The notes under the pieces: model-generated | What the model was told of the DNA's origin: nothing | Databases searched by the model: none | The model's input: the letters and a program-made list of their open reading frames with translations, nothing else | Source: Phycisphaerales bacterium UBA3190 | GTDB taxonomy: Bacteria > Planctomycetota > Phycisphaerae > Phycisphaerales > UBA1924 | Reading direction: 5' to 3' | DNA: 39,552 bases | Assembly (NCBI GenBank): GCA_002364005.1 | Contig: DEXG01000035.1 | Location: forward strand, 1-39,552 | In this document: piece after piece, positions 15,094 to 22,265 of the stretch | Layout of the letters: every line of letters starts with the position of its first letter | Numbering within the stretch: the stretch's first letter is position 1 | Program-made: the position numbers and the translations under genes

Positions 15094-17783
15094 GGTTCTG
15101 AGTGTAGCGTCTCCTGCGCATCCTGCAGGCGTTGCTTCCAGGGTGAGCCGCCCAGCTCGGGGTCAATCAGTTGCAAGCGTGCAAGATGACGCAGCGCCTC
15201 GCGTCGTTCATCCGAGCTGCCGTCTTTGGCGATCGCTTCCAGCATGAGTGTCCACGATTGCCAGTAAGTGCTTGTGCGATTCCCGCTTGCGTCGATGCGG
15301 TCGCTCAGGTTCCGCAACTCGCTGAACGCCGACCGGGTCTGATCGAGGCGCAGCAGCGTCTGGGCACGCAGCAAGCGAAGCTCCTCAGTGGGCTCCCCAT
15401 CGCGATCTGCCTGCGCCAGGAGCGTATCGATCGACGCCAGGGCGCTCTGCGGGTCCAGCGCCGCTTCGCTCATCGCGGCCCGCTTTGTCCACAACCCGGC
15501 GCTGCTCAGCCCGAATCGATGGGCCGCGTCACGCATACGCAGCGACAGCCCAAGCCGCGTCTGCGGATCGTCGAACGCATCGAGCATGCCCCGCACGGTC
15601 TGTTCGTACAACTGGCCCGCCAGCACGCCCTCGCGGGTCTCGGGTGTGATCGGATCGAGCACATCCAGGCGGGCAAAGTCATCGAGGAACTCACCAAGAC
15701 GCAAACGCCAGAGATCGATCGCGGGGCTCTGGGGGAACCGCTGGATCGCGAGCCGGAGCCGTTCCCGCTGCGCCTCTTCGCTGCTCGCCTGGCCCGCCCC
15801 GATGGCGCTGCTGATGGCCCCCAGCGCCCGCGGGTCTTCGGGGAAGCGCCGTGCAAGCTCCGTCAGGGCCGCGTTGGAACGCTCAATCGAAACCTCATCG
15901 TTGATCGCCCGCCCAAGGACCCCAATCTCCCACAGCGCGTCGGCCACGAGTGTCGCGTCGTCGCTCGTCTGGGTGATGCGTTCATACAAGGCGAGCGCGT
16001 CATGCCGGGTCGTGTTCGACTGGGCGAGCCCGGACGCCGTCGCCATCAGCACGCGCGGGGGTGTCCCGTCGTCGTCCGAGGCGTGCGCGCGATAGATCAG
16101 GGCCATGCGTTGATCGATGTAGGAAACGATCGCGTCACTGCCCGCCGCCGCACGCCTGATCGAGAGCATGGGCGACCACGCGTTCTCCTGCCCGCCCTTC
16201 AGGCGTGCGATCGTGACGCCCTCCCGCAGCAGCAGCCCCCACAGGGCATCGATATTCCCATTGGTGGTCACGAACGGGGGATTGCTCGCCAGCTCGCTCA
16301 GGTACTCGGGTTCTTTTCCAAGCGAGACCAACGCCAGCAGCGCCTGGGCCCGGGTCAGCTCGTCGAGCCCAAGATCATCGCTCAGGGCCGTCAACTCGTC
16401 GAGCATTGACACGCCCCGCCGAACCTCACCCAGCTCGCCCAACGCCATCGCGACCGTGATCACCCGCTGGGCATCGGTCAGCGGGTCGGTGTACATCACC
16501 GAGCCCAGCTTGTCGACGATTACCCGCAGGGCCTCGGTCTCGCCCGTGGGTCGGGATCGGTGCAGCAGCAGCGTGGCCTGCGCCCAGAGCAGCTCGGCCC
16601 GCCCGTCCTGTTCCCGCAGCGGGGCCACGAGCGTACGCACAGCTCGTGCAGCATCAATCACGCCCGTGCGTTGTGTCGAATCGAGCACACTCGTCAGGGC
16701 GCTCTGGGCGTTGCCCGACTGCGCCAGCTCGCTCCACATCTGACCCGCCGTGGCGATCCGCTGTTCGTCGCTGGCCCCGATCGACCGCTGCGCGATCAGC
16801 TCGGGCTCGTCGTTTGAGATCAGCTCTTCGTACCGGACGACTCTGTAGTCGTCGCTGCCGTCGCCGTGCATCGTGCCGATGGCCTTCATGATGCCCGTGG
16901 GGTCATCGTCGAGGAGCTGCACGCACTTGATCACGGTGTTGCGGACCCCGCTCAGCTCGTCGCGTGGATTGAGCTGGTTGAGCGTCTGCAGGATCTCCCG
17001 CTGCCCCTGGGCCCAGCCCATCTCGGTGCGCTGGATCGATCGCGTGATGAGCAGCACCAGGTCGGGCTTGAGTGCCAGTGCCCCCTTGAGCCCCTCCAGC
17101 GGGTTGGAGCGGCCACGCGCCGAAACGGTGTCGAGCCAATCAGCGACGGCTTGCTTGTGCTCGGGGGTGGCACGCGCCAATCGATCGCCGTTGATCGGTG
17201 CCAGCGTGTACTGCGAATCGTCCGACTCGCGAAAAAGCACCACCTGGAACCGCTGCGTTGGGCTGAGCCGATCGATCGAACGCATCAGCTGGGTCTGCAG
17301 GTACGCGAAGCTATTGGCCGTCGCTCCCGAGCCGTCGATGACATAGACCAGCGTCCGGGCCGCTTTCGATTGCACGCCCGCGAACTGCACGCTCGGCGGG
17401 CTGGTGCTCTCGGGCCTGGCGATCGTCTGGTTTGCTTCCCGCATCGCCTCCAGGGTCACCGGGTCCATACGCGGTGCGCTGCTGGGTGCGGTCTGTTCGA
17501 GCGTCTGGGCCTGCTGCTGCACCGGGTCGGGCAGCTGGGTTGCCGACGGGATCGCTCGTTGGGCCGGGCTGCTCGTCGAAGCATCACTGTCTGGTGCCGC
17601 GGCCTGCTGCTCGGGCACGCTCGGCGGGTCGGGCAGGGCCAGCTCGGTAACCACAACCCGGGATTCGGGCGTGGCGTCGGCACTGATCTGCATCCCGATG
17701 TATGCGACGATACCCAAGAGCAACGCGTGCACCGCCAGCGAGATGCTGGGCGGGACGGTCCATCTGAGCAGGGGGTGCTTCAT
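15090..17783 (-). CDS. Large membrane-anchored protein with vWA-like domain and helical repeats, unknown function
   Basis: The 897-aa product starts with an uncleaved-looking membrane helix (SISLAVHALLLGIVAYIG, about residues 13-31), followed by about 100 residues of Pro/Gln/Ser-rich linker. A von Willebrand factor A-like domain follows at about residues 135-310: the strand LVYVIDGSGAT sits where the MIDAS DxSxS motif belongs, but the third position is Ala (D150, S152, A154). PDLVLLITRS and DELSGVRNTVIKCVQLL are further Rossmann-like strands. Residues about 330-890 are Ala/Leu-rich helical repeats of TPR or HEAT type. The ATG at 17783 is preferred; two GTG codons precede it. It overlaps tmk and lies 33 bp after the DoxX gene. 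The vWA call rests on pattern, so exact function is unknown. Confidence 0.75.
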   Translation of the reverse strand: MKHPLLRWTVPPSISLAVHALLLGIVAYIGMQISADATPESRVVVTELALPDPPSVPEQQAAAPDSDASTSSPAQRAIPSATQLPDPVQQQAQTLEQTAPSSAPRMDPVTLEAMREANQTIARPESTSPPSVQFAGVQSKAARTLVYVIDGSGATANSFAYLQTQLMRSIDRLSPTQRFQVVLFRESDDSQYTLAPINGDRLARATPEHKQAVADWLDTVSARGRSNPLEGLKGALALKPDLVLLITRSIQRTEMGWAQGQREILQTLNQLNPRDELSGVRNTVIKCVQLLDDDPTGIMKAIGTMHGDGSDDYRVVRYEELISNDEPELIAQRSIGASDEQRIATAGQMWSELAQSGNAQSALTSVLDSTQRTGVIDAARAVRTLVAPLREQDGRAELLWAQATLLLHRSRPTGETEALRVIVDKLGSVMYTDPLTDAQRVITVAMALGELGEVRRGVSMLDELTALSDDLGLDELTRAQALLALVSLGKEPEYLSELASNPPFVTTNGNIDALWGLLLREGVTIARLKGGQENAWSPMLSIRRAAAGSDAIVSYIDQRMALIYRAHASDDDGTPPRVLMATASGLAQSNTTRHDALALYERITQTSDDATLVADALWEIGVLGRAINDEVSIERSNAALTELARRFPEDPRALGAISSAIGAGQASSEEAQRERLRLAIQRFPQSPAIDLWRLRLGEFLDDFARLDVLDPITPETREGVLAGQLYEQTVRGMLDAFDDPQTRLGLSLRMRDAAHRFGLSSAGLWTKRAAMSEAALDPQSALASIDTLLAQADRDGEPTEELRLLRAQTLLRLDQTRSAFSELRNLSDRIDASGNRTSTYWQSWTLMLEAIAKDGSSDERREALRHLARLQLIDPELGGSPWKQRLQDAQETLHSEP

Positions 17784-17816
17784 CACCACATGGTAGTGGT
17801 GCGGGCGGGTCCGGGT

Positions 17817-18878
17817 TCAACTGTGCGTGGGTGGCGAGCGGTCAAACTCGGTGCGTTGGGCCGAGGCGGGGTTCATCGCCTGCTTCTTGCCCGCCTTCGG
17901 GTCGCCGTGCAGATACGGGTCCCGGGGATGCGATGAGAAAATCAGCCGATCCAGCCCGATGGCCCCGCTGCCCAGGAAGACCACCGCCAGCGACATCGAC
18001 GCAAGCGCCAGCTGCCAGAGCAACTGCCCGTACGCGGCCGGGGAGAACAGGTCGTCGGCACGCGGGATAAACCCGAGGATCGCATCGTTGGTATGGAACG
18101 CCGCGTGCCCGAACTGGGTCATCCACATCGCTACGAGCATGACCGAGAGGGTGCCCAGCGCGCTCAGTCGGGTCAGCAGTCCAAGGATCAGCAGCCCGCC
18201 CGCGGCCAGCTCGGTGATCGCCGCGGCCCACGCCATGAGCTTGGGCCAGTTCCCGGTCGCGAGCTTGGGAGGCATAATCGGTGTGATCGGCTGCGAGTCC
18301 TCGGTCAGCCCCGGGTCGGCGGCTTTGGAGATCATCAACGCGATCGAGTACAGACGCTGACACTCCATCGGGTCAGGGAAGTCGCTCGCCGCCCGATCGC
18401 CCGTCGTGTTCTGCACACGCACAATGCGTGCATCCAGCATCGGGTTGAATCCGATCGACTCTACCCCGGCCTCGTTCGTTGATTCGTCACCACCGGTTGA
18501 GGGGGGCGTGGGTGTCTCGGTTGCTTCTTCGATCTTCTTGATGACCTCGTTGGCCTGCTCCTGCAGGTCGGTCATCGTGTCCTCAACGCCGTCTTCGACC
18601 GCGTCGAGGGGCGTCTCGGGCTCGTCCGTGAGATCGGGCAGCGGGCTGGTTGGCTCTGGGTCGACAAGCTCGGGATCCTCGACCTGAGGATCTGCAAGAG
18701 CCGGGGGGGTGACAGGATTAAGCACCACGCCCATGTTCGCCAAACGCGCGGCATCATCGCCAGAGACCTGCATGGTCCCCATCAGCTTGCCCGTCCCTGC
18801 CCAGAGAAAGGTGATCCCCAGCACGAGGCGGAGAAAGAAAGACGGCAGTGTCAGTGCGATTGTGTCGCGCAAGCGCAT
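17817..18878 (-). CDS. DoxX-family membrane protein with large acidic insertion
   Basis: The 353-aa protein has the DoxX layout. TM1 is at residues 10-32, with the motif FLRLVLGITFLWAGTGKLMG. The next helices are AAAITELAAGGLLILGLLTRLSALG and LGTLSVMLVAMWMTQFGH, and the last is LALASMSLAVVFLGSGAIGLDRLI. Between TM1 and TM2 lies an insertion of about 170 residues, acidic and Pro-rich (VEDPELVDPEPTSPLPDL) with a helical part (QEQANEVIKKIEEATE). Family members are usually about 130-160 aa without this insertion. DoxX proteins are associated with redox or sulphur metabolism in some bacteria, but function is generally unclear. It starts a minus-strand group with the vWA-like protein, tmk and plsY. 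Confidence 0.85.
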   Translation of the reverse strand: MRLRDTIALTLPSFFLRLVLGITFLWAGTGKLMGTMQVSGDDAARLANMGVVLNPVTPPALADPQVEDPELVDPEPTSPLPDLTDEPETPLDAVEDGVEDTMTDLQEQANEVIKKIEEATETPTPPSTGGDESTNEAGVESIGFNPMLDARIVRVQNTTGDRAASDFPDPMECQRLYSIALMISKAADPGLTEDSQPITPIMPPKLATGNWPKLMAWAAAITELAAGGLLILGLLTRLSALGTLSVMLVAMWMTQFGHAAFHTNDAILGFIPRADDLFSPAAYGQLLWQLALASMSLAVVFLGSGAIGLDRLIFSSHPRDPYLHGDPKAGKKQAMNPASAQRTEFDRSPPTHS

Positions 18879-19088
18879 GGTGTGCCCTCATTCAAGACAG
18901 ATGACTATTCGCCCCAAGCTCAATACAGCATACAAGCTTCTTGGTGACCACGCATCTCTTCTTTCAGATCGGCAAAGCGCGTTCAAACGCACCAATCATG
19001 CCGTCTGGGGCCCATATTCGCCGGCAACATCGACCCGAAACCCCCGTTGTGCGTATCCTCAGGGGGCCCCAGAGGGGCTCCAAGTCAC

Positions 19089-19170
19089 GCGGATGTGGCG
19101 GAACTGGCAGACGCGCTGGATTTAGGTTCCAGTGGGGCAACCCGTGCAGGTTCGATTCCTGTCATCCGCA
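19089..19170 (+). tRNA. tRNA-Leu, anticodon TAG
   Basis: A complete cloverleaf is visible. Acceptor arms GCGGATG (19089-19095) and CATCCGC (19163-19169) are followed by discriminator A. The anticodon stem CTGGA/TCCAG encloses the loop TTTAGGT with anticodon TAG at 19123-19125. A long variable arm (GGGGCAACCC) and the T-loop TTCGATT follow. The class II shape and anticodon fit tRNA-Leu reading CUN codons. CCA is not encoded. A coding sequence starts 24 bp downstream on the same strand. Confidence 0.97.
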
Positions 19171-19194
19171 TTCCAGACCCAAAGGGGGGACATC

Positions 19195-21636
19195 ATGAGC
19201 ATCGCCGGTTTGTCAATCATCCCGACCCTGGCCCCACTCATGAACCCGCTCATGGCCCCGCTCCTAATGACGCTCGCCGGGCAGCCCGCGGGCGCGCCCG
19301 AAGACCTCACGATCGAGCGTTCGAGCATCAACCGCATTGAGCCCGCCCTGCCCACCATCAGGGTCACACGCGACGATACCAAGATCGATCGCAGCTGCAT
19401 CATCCAAGTCTCGCCGCTCTTCCCCATCATCGACGACGAGGGCGACGGCGTAATTCACATCGTGGCCGACGATGTCACAGTGATTTTCAGCAAGGGCTCG
19501 CAACTTGTTGCCATCGGGCGTGAGCGCCTCGATCCGTGGACGAACGGTGTCCTGATGAATCACTTGGGTTCAGAACCGCGCGGCTGGGACACGCTCACCG
19601 GCACGGGCATCACCATCAACGGGCATTCGGGCGTCGAGATCATCGGCGCCAACATCCGCGGCTACCGCAACGGCATCGTCGCCATCGACGCGCCCGGGCT
19701 CTCCATCACCGACGCGACACTCACCGACCTCTACCGCCAACGCCTCAAGTCCACCGCGACACGCGAGGACACCAGCGACTGGCTCTACCCGCACCAGAAC
19801 GACAGCAACGAATGGCTGACCAACTACGGTGCCGCCATCTGGGCCGAGCGATGCCACGAAGCCAAGATCACCGGCGTCAAAGTCCGGCGCGGGCAGAACG
19901 GCATCATACTCGACAACACCAACAGCGCCGTCATCCTCAAGAACGACTGCTCGTTCCTCTCCGGCTGGGGGCTGGCGATGTGGCGCAGCTCGGGCAACTT
20001 CATCCGTGACAACCGCTTCGACTTCTGCGTCCGCGGCCATGTCGAGGGCGTGTACAACCGCGGACAGGACTCGGCGGGCATCCTGATGTTCGAGGCGTGC
20101 AGCAAGAACACCATTCGATACAACTCCTGCACGCATTCAGGTGACGGGATCTTTGGTTTCGGTGGGAATGATGCAGTGAAAACAGGGAAGGCGAGTTCAT
20201 GGGGCAACGCGAATAGCACCTTCTTCTTCAACGACCTTTCATTTGCTTCTGCTCACGGGCTGGAGATGACTTTCAGCGGCGGGAACAAGATCTATGGGAA
20301 CCTGTTCGAGTCCAACGCGATCTGTGGCATCTGGGGCGGATACTCCAGGCATATGGAGATTCAGAACAATCACTTCCTGACCAATGGTGGGATGGCCTAT
20401 GGTCGCGAACGGGGTGGGATCAACATCGAGCACGGCGCGCAGAACTGGATTTCAAATAACAGCTTTGTCAACAACCGATGCGGCATACGAATCTGGTGGG
20501 ACTACGACAGGTCGCTCCTTGCTGAGCCGGGTGTCCAGAAGTGGTACAGCGGTGTAGATGGAAACGAAATCGAACTCAACTCATTCGTTATGAATGATGA
20601 GCATCCGTTCGGAGATCTTGCGAGCGGTCAAGCGCAGTTGGTTGGGGTGGAACTTCAAGACATCGGCGATGCGCCTGCGTATGAGGGTCCACGCTTCGAA
20701 CAAACAAACGCGATCTCAGACAATCTCTTCGTGATAGAGAGCGATCACGCGATCGAGATGGAAGTTGACGATGGCATCACGATTGGCAAGGTCGGCGCGG
20801 CTACCCGCTTCGGCTCTGGTGTGCGGTATCCTGGGGCCCATGGTGAAAGTCATATTGAACACATCTCCCCACCCGGTCGTGAATGGATCATCTGCGACCA
20901 GTGGGGGCCCTGGGACTTTCAAACGCCGCTGATCCGAGAGCACTCCCGCTCCAGCAACCGGCACATCTACGAGATCTACCCGCCGGTGGGCAGCGACATG
21001 ATCCCGATCGCCAGCGCCATGGCCGCCAACACCGAGCTGGTCCCGCCCGAATCCGACGCGGGTTATGAGCCATGGCGATTGATCATCACGCCCAAAGGCG
21101 ACGAGCCCGTCACGACCTACTCCGTGATTGTGCAGCTCGGGACATCGCCCGACGAAATCAGCTGGTCCGATGCCAGATGGAACCACGCATTCACCGGGCG
21201 CTTCATCAACACAACCTGGGCCGTCCGCTGCTGGGCGTGGAAGATGGACCCGCTGACCAATCTCGATGCCTGGCGCGCCGAAGCAGCGCAGATCCCCATC
21301 ACAACGCTCGAAGAGCTCAGCCTGCCCTTTGCCAACTACGGGCCGGCTCACATCAACCACGCACTCTCCGTCAGCGACAACGATCACTTCGCCATCATCG
21401 CTCAGACCGAGATCGCCCTGCCGCGTGGAAAGTGGAAGCTCTCCACCATCAGCGACGACGGCATCCGCGTCTTCATCAACGAAGAGCAGGTTCTCGAGCG
21501 CTGGGATATCCACGGCCCAACCCCCGACGAGGTTGTCTTCGAAGTCAGTAGCGACGAGCCCACACGCATCAAGCTCGAGTACTTCGAGAACAGCGGCTAC
21601 GCGACGCTTCAGCTCGACCTCCAGCCGGTCGAATAA
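19195..21636 (+). CDS. Secreted right-handed beta-helix protein with C-terminal PA14-like domain
   Basis: The 813-aa product begins with a hydrophobic export-type N-terminus rich in Leu, Met and Pro (SIIPTLAPLMNPLMAPLLMT). Residues about 60-480 show beta-helix repeats with short turns: ITINGHSGVEIIGANIRGY, NGIILDNTNSAVILKN, GGNKIYGNLFESNAICGIW. This is the NosD/PbH1 type found in carbohydrate-binding or degrading secreted proteins. The C-terminal 90 residues resemble a PA14 domain (ISDDGIRVFINEEQVLERW and RIKLEYFENSGYATLQL). The ATG at 19195 is supported by AAAGGGGGG upstream; the open frame runs back into the tRNA but cannot be coding there. Codon use changes in the middle (about 20105-20875), where third positions are much less GC-rich. 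Substrate unknown. Confidence 0.8.
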   Translation: MSIAGLSIIPTLAPLMNPLMAPLLMTLAGQPAGAPEDLTIERSSINRIEPALPTIRVTRDDTKIDRSCIIQVSPLFPIIDDEGDGVIHIVADDVTVIFSKGSQLVAIGRERLDPWTNGVLMNHLGSEPRGWDTLTGTGITINGHSGVEIIGANIRGYRNGIVAIDAPGLSITDATLTDLYRQRLKSTATREDTSDWLYPHQNDSNEWLTNYGAAIWAERCHEAKITGVKVRRGQNGIILDNTNSAVILKNDCSFLSGWGLAMWRSSGNFIRDNRFDFCVRGHVEGVYNRGQDSAGILMFEACSKNTIRYNSCTHSGDGIFGFGGNDAVKTGKASSWGNANSTFFFNDLSFASAHGLEMTFSGGNKIYGNLFESNAICGIWGGYSRHMEIQNNHFLTNGGMAYGRERGGINIEHGAQNWISNNSFVNNRCGIRIWWDYDRSLLAEPGVQKWYSGVDGNEIELNSFVMNDEHPFGDLASGQAQLVGVELQDIGDAPAYEGPRFEQTNAISDNLFVIESDHAIEMEVDDGITIGKVGAATRFGSGVRYPGAHGESHIEHISPPGREWIICDQWGPWDFQTPLIREHSRSSNRHIYEIYPPVGSDMIPIASAMAANTELVPPESDAGYEPWRLIITPKGDEPVTTYSVIVQLGTSPDEISWSDARWNHAFTGRFINTTWAVRCWAWKMDPLTNLDAWRAEAAQIPITTLEELSLPFANYGPAHINHALSVSDNDHFAIIAQTEIALPRGKWKLSTISDDGIRVFINEEQVLERWDIHGPTPDEVVFEVSSDEPTRIKLEYFENSGYATLQLDLQPVE

Positions 21637-21645
21637 TCCCGACGA

Positions 21646-22080
21646 TCACGCCAGCCCGGGCATCCGCGCGAAGGCGTAGAGACGCACGCGCTGTGCTTTG
21701 TCGAGCCGCACCAGCGATAACGATTCATAGAACGCGGTTTGCTCGGGGCGGTCATCGGTGATCAGCACAAACTGCCTGCAGTGCGCGTGATGTTCGAGCG
21801 CACCAACACACAGCGAGCGGCCGATACCCCGGCGCTGATAGCCGGGGTCGACCAGCAGGTCCTGGAGGTACGCGATGGTGGCCCCGTCTGAGACGCAACG
21901 GATCAGGGCGACCAGCGATTGGGCGTCGTACACGCACCGCAGGTAACTCGATCCCTCCAGCCCACGCATCAGCGTGGTCATGTCGCGGGTGTAGACGCCC
22001 CAGCCGACCGAGTCGTACAGGTGTTGAACCGCTTCCCGATCGGGGAGCGCATCGGTCGTGGTGAAACACGGGTCGTCCAT
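21646..22080 (-). CDS. GNAT-family N-acetyltransferase
   Basis: The 144-aa protein has the GNAT acetyl-CoA binding motif: LQDLLVDPGYQRRGIGRSLC gives the strand-P-loop-helix with Q/RxxGxG, and a late FVLITDDRPEQTAFYESLSL fits motif B. The family transfers acetyl groups from acetyl-CoA to amines on small molecules or proteins; the substrate is unknown. The start is taken as the ATG at 22080 (MDDPCFTTTDALP); 19 further upstream codons are open but unlikely. It converges with the beta-helix gene, leaving only 9 bp between their stop codons. Confidence 0.88.
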   Translation of the reverse strand: MDDPCFTTTDALPDREAVQHLYDSVGWGVYTRDMTTLMRGLEGSSYLRCVYDAQSLVALIRCVSDGATIAYLQDLLVDPGYQRRGIGRSLCVGALEHHAHCRQFVLITDDRPEQTAFYESLSLVRLDKAQRVRLYAFARMPGLA

Positions 22081-22120
22081 GAGGCGAGTATACCGTGGGC
22101 GTGATGGTCTGGGAGCGCAG

Positions 22121-22147
22121 AAAAAAGCACCCAACACCGCGTGGGTG
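22121..22147 (-). terminator. Rho-independent terminator of the dockerin-tailed choice-of-anchor B protein gene
   Basis: Read on the minus strand, CACCCA (complement of 22142-22147) and TGGGTG (complement of 22128-22133) form a 6-bp stem, followed by C and six T (22121-22126). It lies 39 bp after the stop codon at 22186. Confidence 0.8.
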
Positions 22148-22185
22148 AAGGGCGCTCTCGTGGGGGTCTGGTTTAATCTTGATGC

Positions 22186-22265
22186 TTACGGGCAGCCGGC
22201 GTTGAACGCGGACAGGAAGCCCGAAACATCGAAGAAGTTCAGCGTGCCGTCGCCGTTGATGTCGG
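22186..22265. repeat. Dockerin-coding DNA repeat, copy 1
   Basis: This stretch closely matches 26799-26878 at the DNA level (shared blocks such as AGGAAGCCCGAAACATCGAAG). It encodes the C-terminal dockerin half-repeat. It is explained by a shared protein domain, but identity at silent sites suggests recent exchange or duplication. Confidence 0.6.

Noticed and set aside
19132..19194. Coding start of the beta-helix protein inside the tRNA
   Set aside because: The frame is open by chance across the tRNA; a good ribosome binding site and hydrophobic N-terminus begin at 19195.
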